Position numbers and translations under genes: made by a program
In this document: piece after piece, positions 36,899 to 44,538 of the stretch
Layout of the letters: every line of letters starts with the position of its first letter
Numbering within the stretch: the stretch's first letter is position 1
Notes under the pieces: model-generated
Seen by the model: the letters and a program-made list of their open reading frames with translations, nothing else
What the model was told of the DNA's origin: nothing
Database searches by the model: none
DNA from: Siniperca chuatsi
Taxonomy: Eukaryota; Chordata; Actinopteri; Centrarchiformes; Sinipercidae
DNA: 64,000 bases
Direction: 5' to 3'
NCBI RefSeq assembly: GCF_020085105.1
Contig: NC_058046.1
Coordinates: 15,111,175 to 15,175,174 of the forward strand

Positions 36899-39092
36899 TC
36901 ATAGCTGCTTCCATTTCAAGGACATATACTTCTATATTCTATACAGGCCAATGGAAGCAGTGCTGTGATGACTTAATGAAAATTGAACTGCCATCGCCAA
37001 GGAAGCCGGCTCCTGTCACACCAAAACAAGGCTCACTCTATCACGAAATGGGTAAGACCCTGATTATATCACTGTGGATATGTAATCAAAAACATATTTG
37101 ATCACTTTTAGCGGAAAAGATAAAAGAGAAAGCAGGGAAAGAAAGTGCCTGCATTGCATGTGACTGTGTGTAGCTTTAATTCCTCGGGTCCATGTGCATG
37201 AGAGATGCTGTCGCAATTAAATTTTCCTCTCCGATATCTCAAACTCACGCTGCTTTACTTCTCTGTACCGTAGATAGAATGGGTCTTATCTCTGACACGC
37301 TGACTCACTCTCTGTCCTTTGTTTCTCTGTCTCTCTTTGTCCTTTTCAATTTTCCTTGTGTGTCCTGAATCCATCACTCCTTGGCTTTGTCTCTTTTGTC
37401 CTTCTTTATTATTTCCTTGTGTCCTCATTCATTATTCATGATCAACGCCACATTGTTCACCTTTCGCCATTAATTTTTAACGGGTGAATTATCTTTATCC
37501 TTGAACAAATCTTTTTTGTTCTCTCATCACGCCTTCACATTCATTTCCGTCATAAACACGCATCAACCCTTACCGATTTCTGTCATGACCATCAAAACAC
37601 ATAAAAACTCCACCTGTTGCACACCTCCTCTCCACTCCACCCCTTCTCTCTCGCCAACCTCCCTCTCGGTTTTCATAACCCCCCTGGCAGCCCCTCTTGC
37701 CACACCCTCCTGTGAGGGTCTTCTGCTGCAGGATAACGCTGTGTCTGCTGAGATTCGTGCTCTGCTCTCGTCCTATTACAACGACAGGTGAAGTAACAGG
37801 AGTAGGGCTCCATATAAATTATGGCAAATGTTGCAGTCCAGGATTTACTGCAAATCCATTATCAGCCTCATGTGGCTAATAGTGAATAGATTCTGCAAAA
37901 CAGGACAGGACAGGATTCTTTTTGCTTCATCATCATTCATCATAATTGAATAAACATTAAGATATGTTCAGAACTGAAGTCTTAAACTGTACAATGCATT
38001 ATCAGACAAACAAAAAAATCTGAACACTTCTAATTTGCCTGCAATTTTTCCTCATAAACTCTAGGATGCATTTAAAAAATAACATTTCATGAACTGCAAA
38101 CATGTCTCTAAATCCACCCAAAATCCATAATTTCAGTGAGATAAAAATATTCCTTAATTTTGCATTAAAACTGTCCTAATCCCTGCCTTAAGAATAAAAA
38201 AAAAATAAGAAACAACATTTCAGTTAATCTCAAGTGATGACAGGATTGCCAATTCATGTTCCAAATGGTAAGAAGATTAAGACAAATCAATTATTTAAAT
38301 CTGTTAGATTAAAATCCTTTGAAAAAACAGGTTATACAGCAGTATAATGATGAGTTTTGCTGCATCTCTCCTGCAGTTATTGAGTCATCTGCTGACCTCA
38401 GCAGCACTGTGTCAGACATATTGACTCGGAGGATGCAGGAGCTGGAGCTCCGCAGCCAGCTGGGCACCTCCCCCACCTGGATGTCTGTGTTTGAGGAGAG
38501 CAACCCCCAAAGTGCTGGCCGCCCCCGTCCCTGTACCTCTCGCCTATCTGGCCACAGCCCCCGCACCCCTCATCGATTGCCCCGGAGCCCTGTGAGCCCT
38601 CACCGCTGCCCACAGCTGGGTCTGCTGTCCTCAGATGCAAGCCTGACCTCAGACAGCGACAGCCACTGCAGCACTAGTCCCTGCTCTCACCACCGTGGCT
38701 GGCCCGAGCCTTCTTCAAACTTCTCTCTCTTGTCATCTTCCCCTTCCCGTCTGAGGCCACGCACTCTGTCGCTGGATGCTAAGCTCAGCACCCTTCGAGG
38801 GAGGGAGTACGGAGGAGGAGGGACCTTCCAGTGCCCCTGCCAGCCTCCTCCCTCCTCGCTGCTTGCCCCACTCCCCATCTCCTCACGTTCACCTGGGTCA
38901 CAGCGCAGCACACAGACCACGCTCTCCTGCTCCAGTTCCACCTCCAGCAACAGCTCCAGCAACAGTGAGGGCAGCCACAGCCCAGAGTCATCTGAGGGAG
39001 CCCCCTTCTCAAGGCCCTCCCCGGCTCGACGCAGCCTCAGGAACCTCAGGGCCAGACTCGATCCTCGCAACTGGCTCCAAAGTCAGGTGTGA
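2714..39092 (+). CDS. rtkn: rhotekin (Rho-GTP effector), spliced gene
   Basis: Rhotekin binds GTP-loaded Rho and acts as a scaffold in septin/actin and polarity signalling. The eleven coding exons read here are 2714-2809, 31179-31440, 31963-32016, 33787-33904, 34016-34240, 34434-34528, 35123-35229, 35423-35554, 36637-36802, 36947-37051 and 38377-39092. Every phase matches, giving 2076 nt and 691 residues. In order: an isoform-specific N-terminus (1-32), an HR1/Rho-binding helical region (about 33-110), an anillin-like region (about 120-310), a PH domain (about 315-420), then a Ser/Pro-rich tail ending in NWLQSQV, close to the end of mammalian RTKN. The protein is longer than human RTKN (563 aa), mostly in the tail. 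Teleosts often keep two copies, and I cannot tell rtkna from rtknb. RTKN2 fits less well in the PH region. An alternative first exon lies at 14708 and an alternative 3' exon at 37691. Confidence 0.93.
2810..14231 (+). other. rtkn: rtkn intron 1, 5' part
   Basis: No coding exon is supportable here. The stretch is ordinary AT-leaning intron with short (TG)n/(CA)n tracts near 7150, 9210, 10030 and 10540. The apparent open frames of up to about 136 codons (for example 7551-7949 and 8110-8520) are low-complexity, pyrimidine-rich translations with no family resemblance. Confidence 0.7.
14232..14272. repeat. (CG)8 tract followed by (CA)11 tract
   Basis: Alternating CG from 14232 to 14247 is followed by CCCG and then alternating CA to 14272. 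Both are alternating purine-pyrimidine runs, and (CG)n is the most Z-DNA-prone sequence known. It lies about 440 bp upstream of the exon 1b start codon. Confidence 0.9.
14281..14707 (+). promoter_or_regulatory. rtkn: candidate internal promoter and 5' leader for exon 1b
   Basis: A CpG-containing, GC-raised island inside the 28-kb first intron, starting just after a (CG)n/(CA)n tract and ending at a short coding exon with a consensus donor. Short upstream reading frames are present (for example from ATG near 14395). The assignment as a promoter is inferred from base composition and position. Confidence 0.45.
14708..14731 (+). CDS. rtkn: rtkn exon 1b (alternative first coding exon)
   Basis: ATG followed by eight codons (MNNSKNQR) and a strong donor AGG|GTAAGG. 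It ends in phase 0, so it splices in frame to exon 2 (DSDIQKK). It would replace the 32-residue N-terminus of exon 1a. Alternative first exons with different N-termini are known for mammalian RTKN, which supports the reading. I do not recognise the eight residues themselves, so expression evidence is needed. Confidence 0.5.
17914..17942. repeat. (TG)n microsatellite
   Basis: An uninterrupted TG run of about 29 bp in rtkn intron 1, continuing imperfectly to about 17946. Confidence 0.95.
19482..19528. repeat. (CA)n microsatellite
   Basis: An uninterrupted CA run of about 47 bp followed by TATATA, in rtkn intron 1. A shorter CA run lies at about 19320-19349. Confidence 0.95.
21311..21474. mobile_element. 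foldback (hairpin) repeat, copy 1
   Basis: A left arm at 21348-21400 is the exact reverse complement of a right arm at 21422-21474: 53 bp with no mismatch, around a 21-nt centre. A further 37 bp (21311-21347) precedes the left arm and is shared with copy 2 at 48823. The flanks carry a direct repeat, AAAAAGAGCTTT, on the left at about 21292-21303 and again directly after the element at 21475-21487, suggesting a target-site duplication. No coding capacity is present. The family may be the terminal part of a Penelope-like or other retroelement; that assignment is a guess. Confidence 0.8.
22975..23066. repeat. perfect 35-bp inverted repeat of LINE-tail sequence
   Basis: The arm at 22975-23009 is the exact reverse complement of 23032-23066, with a 22-nt spacer. 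The arms contain repeated GAATCA units next to ACTTTATTGAT (AATAAAGT plus GATTCT units on the other strand). That is the kind of 3' tail seen on abundant teleost LINEs and their SINE partners. The structure looks like two tails joined head to head. Confidence 0.8.
25729..26140. repeat. common percomorph dispersed repeat
   Basis: Contains the phrases GGCTGATGGGAATGTCATTAG, CATAAACCAAAGTATTGGAC, AATTCATCCTGAGGGGGAAC and TTTCATGGCAATCCATCCAG, ending near GCCATCCATAGAGCCATGCTG. I recognise this combination as a very frequent non-coding repeat in percomorph fish introns. Its class is unknown to me and no open frame of note is present. Confidence 0.65.
26831..26940 (-). repeat. tRNA-derived SINE fragment (minus orientation)
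   Basis: On the plus strand it reads TTCAAGGACACTTAAACATGTGGACAGGGACTGAACTACC, then CCCTGTGATTAATGGCC and CTGCTCTACC. This is the reverse of a tRNA-like head with a degenerate B box. The wording matches repeats that I know to be common in fish genomes. Ends are approximate. Confidence 0.45.
28048..28092 (+). promoter_or_regulatory. TATAAATA box with adjacent short hairpin
   Basis: TATAAATA at 28048-28055 is followed 15 nt later by an 8-bp perfect stem (28070-28077 with 28085-28092) and a 7-nt loop. The CTATAAATAC context also resembles a MEF2 site. Promoter activity is not shown; this is a sequence match only. Confidence 0.25.
28129..28184. repeat. (TG)28 microsatellite
   Basis: The longest pure dinucleotide run in the window, about 56 bp, in rtkn intron 1. 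Confidence 0.97.
28560..28630. repeat. fragment of a teleost dispersed repeat
   Basis: Reads GATTAACTGATAAAG, then CAATCAACTAATCGACTTAG and ATTGTTTCAGCTCTG. ATCGACTAATCG-like text ending in TTTCAGCTCT is a frequent fish repeat terminus. Identification is from memory of the motif only. Confidence 0.35.
30490..30516. repeat. (TG)n microsatellite
   Basis: A pure GT run of about 27 bp in rtkn intron 1. A separate CA run of about 26 bp lies at 30864-30889. Confidence 0.93.
31179..31440 (+). CDS. rtkn: rtkn exon 2 (HR1 / Rho-binding region)
   Basis: Follows a C/T-rich tract and acceptor CCTTGCAG. It encodes DSDIQKKIDHEIRMRDGACK and the rest of the helical Rho-binding segment, which matches mammalian RTKN (DTELQRKLDHEIRMREGACK) almost residue for residue. 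It enters in phase 0 and leaves in phase 1. The only donor that keeps frame with exon 3 is TCAG|GCAAGT, a GC-type donor, because there is no GT at the required position. Confidence 0.93.
31441..31962 (+). other. rtkn: rtkn intron 2, a GC-AG intron
   Basis: It starts GCAAGTAA at 31441 and ends TTTCAG at 31962. Using the GC donor gives ...VAIS-D-LRIPLMWKDTEYF, the exact order found in mammalian rhotekin. Skipping to any nearby GT would break the frame or meet the TAA at 31446. It carries a (CA)n run at 31772-31813. Confidence 0.85.
31772..31813. repeat. (CA)21 microsatellite
   Basis: A pure CA run of about 42 bp within the GC-AG intron of rtkn, about 150 bp upstream of the exon 3 acceptor. Confidence 0.95.
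31963..32016 (+). CDS. rtkn: rtkn exon 3
   Basis: A 54-nt exon coding for DLRIPLMWKDTEYFKNKG, identical in wording to mammalian RTKN. Acceptor TTTCAG, donor GGAG|GTGAGG, phase 1 in and 1 out. It begins the anillin-like region. Confidence 0.92.
33787..33904 (+). CDS. rtkn: rtkn exon 4
   Basis: Encodes ELHRCAVFCLLQLGGEIFDT and on through VDRTLTDICFDNTIV, which is diagnostic of the rhotekin anillin-like region. Acceptor TTGTAG, donor ATT|GTAAGT, phase 1 in and 2 out. Confidence 0.92.
34016..34240 (+). CDS. rtkn: rtkn exon 5
   Basis: Encodes NEASPGFELRVELYSCCSED, then TPRKLASKLSSSLGRSAGKK and a proline/alanine-rich linker. Acceptor TTGCAG, donor ACC|GTGAGT, phase 2 in and 2 out. The KLSSSLGRS block matches mammalian RTKN and separates it from RTKN2. 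Confidence 0.92.
34434..34528 (+). CDS. rtkn: rtkn exon 6
   Basis: Encodes GPKYHLLAHTTLSLLHVQDS and FRTHDLTISGN, the end of the anillin-like core. Acceptor GACAG, donor AATG|GTGAGT, phase 2 in and 1 out. Confidence 0.92.
34693..34736. repeat. poly-C run followed by (CCT)n
   Basis: About 10 C residues and then about eleven CCT units in rtkn intron 6. It is a strongly strand-biased purine/pyrimidine tract. The apparent proline-only reading frame through it is an artefact. Confidence 0.93.
35123..35229 (+). CDS. rtkn: rtkn exon 7
   Basis: Encodes EECSYWLPLYGSMCCRLAAQ, then PHCMTQQMMSGCLKVK. The WLPLYGS.CCRLAAQP block is highly conserved in rhotekins. Acceptor CTGTAG, donor AAG|GTAAGT, phase 1 in and 0 out. 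Confidence 0.92.
35423..35554 (+). CDS. rtkn: rtkn exon 8 (PH domain, first half)
   Basis: Encodes QLGGDHQSWTKVHGVLKGTS and LFCYHQPEDVEANVEPAFTI, the beta1-beta4 part of the PH domain. It starts at a tandem acceptor, CAGCAG (35420-35425). Use of the second AG would remove a single Gln without changing the frame. Donor AAG|GTCAGC, phase 0 in and out. Confidence 0.92.
35670..35950 (+). repeat. tRNA-derived SINE
   Basis: A near-consensus RNA polymerase III A box (TAGCTTAGATA at 35685) and B box (GTTTGAATC at 35723) are spaced as in tRNA-derived SINEs. Downstream comes AAGGTGTCCTTGAGCAAGAC ACTTAGCCC, like the conserved core of V-type fish SINEs. It lies in sense orientation in rtkn intron 8. Ends are approximate. 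Confidence 0.6.
36345..36356 (-). promoter_or_regulatory. CTCF-like core motif
   Basis: GCCATCTAGTGG is a full match to the reverse complement of the vertebrate CTCF core (CCASYAGRKGGC). It sits in rtkn intron 8. Such short motifs also arise by chance or in repeats, so occupancy is unproven. Confidence 0.3.
36637..36802 (+). CDS. rtkn: rtkn exon 9 (PH domain, second half)
   Basis: Encodes ETRIRASEKDPHSKVQNICI, SNQYGGEEVTHTLTTDSRED and RWMEAFWQHFYDM, the latter being the C-terminal PH helix with its invariant Trp. Acceptor TTTCAG, donor ATGA|GTAAGT, phase 0 in and 1 out. An open frame extends about 350 nt into the upstream intron by chance. Confidence 0.92.
36841..36897. repeat. (AT)n microsatellite
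   Basis: About 57 bp of AT-only sequence starting 38 bp after the exon 9 donor, ending 49 bp before the exon 10 acceptor. Intron 9 is only 144 bp, so expansion here could matter for splicing. Confidence 0.93.
36947..37051 (+). CDS. rtkn: rtkn exon 10
   Basis: Encodes SQWKQCCDDLMKIELPSPRK and PAPVTPKQGSLYHEM, a conserved post-PH segment. Acceptor TACAG, donor ATGG|GTAAGA, phase 1 in and 1 out, which is in frame with exon 11. Confidence 0.92.
37691..37791 (+). CDS. rtkn: rtkn alternative 3' exon giving a short C-terminus
   Basis: After a long pyrimidine tract and acceptor CTGGCAG, an open segment joins exon 10 in phase and encodes 33 residues, APLATPSCEGLL...EIRALLSSYYNDR, then TGA at 37789-37791. 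AATAAA follows at 37949. Read through, it is a terminal exon giving a 486-residue protein that lacks the Ser/Pro tail. There is also a donor-like AG|GTGAAG at 37788. Splicing there to 38377 shifts frame and stops two codons later (NDSY), again truncating. I do not recognise the peptide, and both outcomes are predictions. Confidence 0.45.
37949..37954 (+). terminator. rtkn: poly(A) signal for the alternative rtkn 3' end
   Basis: AATAAA located 158 nt after the TGA of the alternative exon. It would allow intronic polyadenylation; use is unproven. Confidence 0.35.
38377..39092 (+). CDS. rtkn: rtkn exon 11 (terminal coding exon)
   Basis: Joins exon 10 as HEM-VIESSADLSSTVSDILTRRM, parallel to SLYHEMAIEPLDDIAAVTDIL of mammalian RTKN, and ends RNWLQSQV-TGA. 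The middle is rich in Ser, Pro and Arg (RPRTLSLDAKLSTL is the conserved island) and likely disordered and phosphorylated. Acceptor CTGCAG. High GC and strong third-position bias produce long antisense shadow frames that are not genes. Confidence 0.92.
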
Positions 39093-39660
39093 ACTTGTCC
39101 TGCCTGACAGACATTTTACGTTGGCCTAAAGACAACAGTGCTCATTAAACTATGGTTTAACTGGCTTAACATATGTGAACCAACCTCAGGCAATCTGCTA
39201 TGCTACATGCCCAGCCCTGAGGAGGATAAGCTGCCTCTAGCCTGCCTCCTGGTGGAGGATAGATCATGGAAGACCCTCCTGGGGCAAACTGGAATGTCTT
39301 CTAACACAAAAGACAGGTGACAATCACTGCAGGCGAATCTGCACTTTGCTGGGTTGCCACAATTCGGAAGATGGTCCAAAACTAAATGGGAGGTACTCTT
39401 GCTTGCTTTGAGAAATTATGGTCATGCTATTTGGGAGAAAGTGATGCTAAGAGCTAAGGACTCAATAAACACGCCACACTGTCTGTCCTTGGACTATAAT
39501 TCTGAAACTAGAAAATATTTTGTTTTGTCTTCTGCATCAGCCATCCTCTCAAACATTGTTTCAAGGTTATCTCTATTAATGCACTAGCAGTATTTTGACT
39601 GGATGTTTCCTATCTGTATTTTATAAATAAAGATTTGCAGTGTTTATGCTATGAAAGCCA
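39093..39660 (+). other. rtkn: rtkn 3' UTR with poly(A) signal
   Basis: Non-coding sequence after the stop, with AATAAA at 39626-39631. This gives a 3' UTR of about 560 nt. Additional AATAAA-like sites further on could extend it. Confidence 0.6.
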
Positions 39661-41974
39661 GTGAGCATGTGGCAGGATGAACATGCAAGATGAACATAAG
39701 GTATAAATCAGTCAAGTGTGGAGGGAAGGGTTGATGTATGTTGCCTGTACTGTGATCTACTTCAGTGTACGTATCTAATTATTCATACAACAGATGATCA
39801 TTGTGGTTCTGCTAAAATGACTATGCACCATTTTGCTTTTTTGCATGATTTCACTTACACTTAAAATGTTGAACTACTTGAGATCATTTCAACAATGAAT
39901 CTGGTGAAAGCTTAACTTTATGCAAGTGCTCATACTTACTGTACTGGTTATTACTGTGATCTCTTCAGGGTAAAAATCTGTGCTCTGGTCTTAATTTTTA
40001 CACGTTTATCTGCACACTATTGGCAGGCTGTCGTCAAAACTGGGTAATAGATCCTTACATACATAGAAAAACTGAAATTAACCAAAGCTTAAGTGTTATT
40101 GAAAACCCAAGCCATACTTATAATTATGCTACACTGCCTCACTGCAGTATTGTGGGAGTCCATTAAGAATAGTGGTTCCTGATTATGGAATTTCCAATAA
40201 AATGTGAAACATCCACCAATCAAATATTATGCAACACAGAAACATTTCTTAGAAATTATTTTATGGTGGCTGTATTCTAGGTAACTTTCTATTAACTGAG
40301 TATGAAACCCCAGTCAACCATTAGGTCATGATAGTAAGAGCAAGAATAAAATGGCTTATTTGCCACCTTGTTTTTTTAAATTATGTAAGTTGTTGTCATT
40401 TAGACAACTGTTCACAGCAGTTACTTCTTCCATGTGAAAACAAATCTTATAGGAGAGTCGTGTCTCTGTCAGTGCAGTAAAGCCTCTTCTTCTCTGTCTT
40501 TGTTGATTACTGTGGATTTGACTTTGGTAACAGTTTCCCTCTTGGGGATCAGAACTCGGGCAACCATTTTTACTGAGAATTAAAACTGTCAAATGTTTGA
40601 AAAACAGCATTTGTTACTGTAAATTAATTTGTATAAGTTAAGTTAACCTCCTCTCTTTGTCTTTTGTTACATTATTGATTTTGTTATAAATGCAGCTATA
40701 TTGATACCTGATTATCATAATGTTAACAGATGATGTGCAGATCTTTAACTGTTACGAATAGATAACATTGAATGTTGTAACCTTGCAAGTTTAGCAGGCT
40801 TTGTGTTCTGCATGTACGCTGTCCTAGAAGACAAACATTAAATGAGAAATGTGGAAATCTCATGTATAAATAATATAACATTAATTATAATAAATGTTTT
40901 ATGAATTCACAACGGACTCTGTTTCTTCGCACGTCCACATTTTTGTCTACATGAAATACAATCTTTTGAACTCTGTTAGAAATATTATGTGTAAATCTGT
41001 CAATGGCAAGACCTATTAAGTTGAAATCATTAATCCTAACTGTGTATCTTACATTTTGATTGACATATGAACACATTGCTTACTTATAATAACATTGTAG
41101 CACAGAATATACAGTATGAGCATTAACAGGTCTTACACTCCACTTTAAATTCTGTATAGTAGACTACAAAAGTAGGCTCAGGGAAACTTTCTTTCTTTTC
41201 CTGCAGTGGGAGAATTTTCTGTTCGATCAGTAAAGTACTTAAAGTACTCTGCACTCTGAGCATATGATGGATCATATTCTATCCAATTCTTATCCCTGCA
41301 GCAACAAATCCCATAGGCGATCCCATCTTATGTGAACGACTGAAGATGAAATTCCATATAGAAGCTGCGCTTGTCTGTCTTGTAGAAGCATCAAGAAAGG
41401 CAGGTAGATCAGAGGCTTTATTGTCAATGTTTCGATAGCAAAGCCTTAGATTTGTCAATAGTACAAAGCACTGTTACAAACATAGGAGGTAGTCGACGCT
41501 GAGTCTTCACTGAGCATTGTAAAATGCATAGAGAAATACTATGGCCATATTGACTGCTTCAAATACCTCAGAAGAGAACCCAAAGCTCCATGCTTTCTGT
41601 TTGCAGTGCAGAGTGGTACCATTGTTGTGCTATTGCAATTTCACAACTGCTTAAAGTATAAAAAAACATACATATAATCATATTTAACCCAAGAAATACA
41701 TATTCATTAGTATAGAACAGAATCACAATAATAAATACTTTATATTATATGCTTATGATGCTGATTATTGACTTATGTAACCCAATAGGGGCATTTTACA
41801 CAATGTTTGGCAATTACATGATTTCTGTTGGATTACATAAGTAAATGAATAATGTTACATCAAGTTATAGATAAATGAGGGGTGTCTCCCCTCCTCACCC
41901 TCTTTCATGTCCTCCATATTTAAACATTTTTCTTTGTGCACTTGTGCTTCCTCCAGCTCCATGATCCCCTCTCA
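39661..41974. other. tail-to-tail intergenic region rtkn / mblac2
   Basis: AT-rich sequence with no supportable exon. The right part is the probable mblac2 3' UTR on the minus strand. A minus-strand AATAAA lies at 41422-41417, about 550 nt past the mblac2 stop. Nothing else recognisable was seen. Confidence 0.6.
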
Positions 41975-42148
41975 TTAGCAGGCACTCCGTGGGTTACTTG
42001 CCCGCAGTGCCACCCCAGCCAGAGTACTCCAGGCAAATGTGGAGAACTTTGCAGGGCACGTTCCAGCTCTGCTGATGTATGTGGATGCAATCCGGTGGAG
42101 CCGCTTCGCACCAAAGGTGTTGTAGTGTCCTGGGAGGACTTGGTCAAC
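41975..42148 (-). CDS. mblac2: mblac2 exon 3 (terminal)
   Basis: The reverse strand after ...TTAAACAG reads [20 protein letters not shown] and continues to ...[13 protein letters not shown]. This is collinear with [20 protein letters not shown] of human MBLAC2. It supplies the last zinc-binding His. Phase 0 in; the stop is at 41977-41975. Confidence 0.92.
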   Translation of the reverse strand, partial: VDQVLPGHYNTFGAKRLHRIASTYISRAGTCPAKFSTFAWSTLAGVALRASNPRSAC

Positions 42149-44538
42149 CTGTTTAATGAATGTGCCAGTTGTTAAACACTTTAAAAATGATGTACAGTAC
42201 GTACTATGTGAATTCCTAAATCATCTGTTGAGGCACACTCAAGCATTATTTCTCTGGGTACCAATCTGTATCCATCATACAGTACATAGCTCTGATTTAA
42301 GGATGATTATTACATACAGCTGAAAATAAATTCTGTTAAATATTTTGATTGACATGGAAATTACTTAATTAAGTATATTTTCCATTCTTTACATACATCT
42401 TCTAGAAAAACAATGTTGTCAGTAAACTGTAAAATCCCAGTGTCACCGAGGGTAGTGAATAAAAGTCAGCTCAGCACCTAAAATGTACATATAATGAACA
42501 CTTCTGTCAAAAGCATCATAACATAAATCTAATATGTTTTAGACGATGGGACTGGATATCTTGTGCATTAAAGCTCATTTAATCTGACCCAGGATAGAGG
42601 AACTATGAGCTGAAATGGCTAGGCCACCCTCTGGTGTGTTTCAGTGTTACCTGTTCGCTGTCCACCAGCCCCACCAGCCGCTCACAACTGCTGATGTAGT
42701 CACTGACGTGGCTGTAGGGCAGCCAGTCAATCATAGCGCCATCATACACTACATCTCCACTGAAAAGCAACTTATTGTCACGGTCATGGAGACAGATGCT
42801 GCCCCGAGAGTGACCAGGCATGTGGAGCACCGTCAGCTGTCTGTCACCCAGGTTGATGACATCACCTAGACAGGAGAGAGGGAGAGATAGTATCATACAC
42901 ACACATACAAACACAATATAACTTGTAACTTCAAGTCCATATGCATCCCATTCCCAGACTTACATCCAAACTAAATCCTTATGCTCTTCATAATTTGGCT
43001 GGCTGGAATCAAGCCAGGGTTATATTTGTGTTTTCCACATGTCACCTCATATCACCATGATGTGCAGAGTATAGGACATTCAGTGTATCATTGATTTGGT
43101 CCAGACCAGGTTTGAGTTGCACAGTGTGACAGGAGGGTGAACCTGACACATCAAGCAATGAGATATTCCAGCTGCACTGCAGCAGTGGCTCTGACACAGC
43201 AGAACAAGTCAGTGTATTGACCAGCGGTGCAAAAATTACACTCTATAAGAATACTAAAGACAGGTAACAAGTTTTGATCCAAACTATAACAAAAACAAAG
43301 ATGCTCATCCCAAATGCAACATCCTTTGTGATATAAGCTTTGTGCAACAACTATCATGAAATAAGTGAGAAATCTAAAGTTGCAGAATGTGAGTTTAATC
43401 TATTAGTGATTGATTTGGTGTGTATCTGCTAACAGCACAGTGGGTGATGGCTAAATCAGTGCTATGAGGTTATTACTACTCTATGGGATGCTTTCCATAA
43501 GTGTAGCCCGTCTCTATTTTCTTCTTCTTTCTTTCTTGGAAATAACAGAATTCAAAGTCATCAGCACACTGGCTTAAAATAGAGCTGCTCATCAAATACA
43601 GATAAAGAATGAGCATAGTAGCTGCCAACAAAAAAAATGATTTCTTCTTGTCACATATCTCACAAACTATCAACACAGTTTGCTTAGGGTGGGCCCCCCT
43701 TGACAAATGACCTTTTCCTGCACTCTTTACATACCCCATCTCATAGTATGTAATAAGACAATTACACCTGTAAAAGCACTGCCGCTCACCTCATATTGTA
43801 CCTCTCCACTGTTTCCACTGCACATGTTACTGTATATGCCTATACGTGTGGGTTATGTGTGTGTCTGAGTTCATTTAGCAAGTCATTATTGGTATTCTGC
43901 AAAATTCATTGTGTGGTTAAATCCTCCTATGGAGATAAAAAGGTTCTAATGTGCAAACTATAGCTACTGAGTCCACCGAATATCATGGTCTAATGGTATC
44001 GGCCATGATGCTTTTAGACCTGGCGTTTGATCACAGGTCCACTCCCCCATCATAAATAATATAATCATATCTGCAAAGGCTGCATCCACCACCTACCCTC
44101 CTGCAGTATGTGTGTGGGCTGCACAGCCTTGACTTTGTAGTGCCTTGCCCTCCATCCTGGACTGGGAGCCTCGGCTATCTCCCTGTCGCTGAGCCAGGTG
44201 ACCGTCTCGAAGTTGTCTCCGTTGGCCAAGGCATCGACCTCGGCGCTGTGGACGCCCACCTGTTGGAACTGATGCAGACCGCCCGAGTGGTCAAAGTGGG
44301 CATGGGTGGCGATGGCCAGCAGCGGGTTCTTCCTCTGCGGATCTTTGCCGAGCAGCCCCTTGGCGTCGATGTAGTCAGGTAAGCTTCTCAAGCCCAGACC
44401 AGTGTCTATCACTACGTCCTGGTGTGAGCCGCGGAGCAGCCAGATGTTGGCCCGGTTATCTGACTGGTAGAATCGCTCCTGGATCCAGAAGAGTCCGTCT
44501 CCGAGCGATTTGTGAGCGTACCAGTCGGCTGCAGACAT
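41975..44538 (-). CDS. mblac2: metallo-beta-lactamase domain-containing protein 2
   Basis: Three exons on the minus strand: 44538-44097, 42865-42651 and 42148-41975, in matching phases. They give 831 nt and 276 residues, against 279 in human MBLAC2. Zinc ligands are visible: the T-H-A-H-F-D-H motif (His79, His81, Asp83, His84), His166 in MPGHSRG, Asp185 in SGDVVYDG and His227 in LPGHYNTFG. Mammalian MBLAC2 is an S-palmitoylated protein with acyl-CoA thioesterase activity; I carry that function over by family. It lies head-to-head with polr3g, as in mammals. The third exon lacks an ATG and overlaps an unrelated plus-strand open frame, so simple ORF calling misses it. Confidence 0.95.
42651..42865 (-). 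CDS. mblac2: mblac2 exon 2
   Basis: Encodes [20 protein letters not shown] through [20 protein letters not shown], with the third zinc-ligand His and the bridging Asp. The minus-strand acceptor is GTCTAG and the donor CAG|GTAACA, phase 1 in and 0 out. Confidence 0.95.
43984..44045 (+). repeat. tRNA-like pseudogene or SINE head
   Basis: TGGTCTAATGG is a full A-box match. About 36 nt later GTTTGATCAC is a degenerate B box. The stems of a true tRNA do not form well by eye, so this is a decayed tRNA-derived copy in mblac2 intron 1, not a working tRNA gene. Confidence 0.35.
44097..44538 (-). CDS. mblac2: mblac2 exon 1
   Basis: Starts [20 protein letters not shown] and carries the HxHxDH zinc motif. 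The donor on the minus strand is GAGG|GTAGGT, ending in phase 1. Confidence 0.95.

Noticed and set aside
38687..39070. 127-codon minus-strand frame and other frames over rtkn exon 11
   Set aside because: Shadows of a GC-rich coding exon with biased third positions.
41936..42175. 79-codon plus-strand frame with several cysteines
   Set aside because: Antisense shadow of mblac2 exon 3, whose minus-strand reading matches the family.
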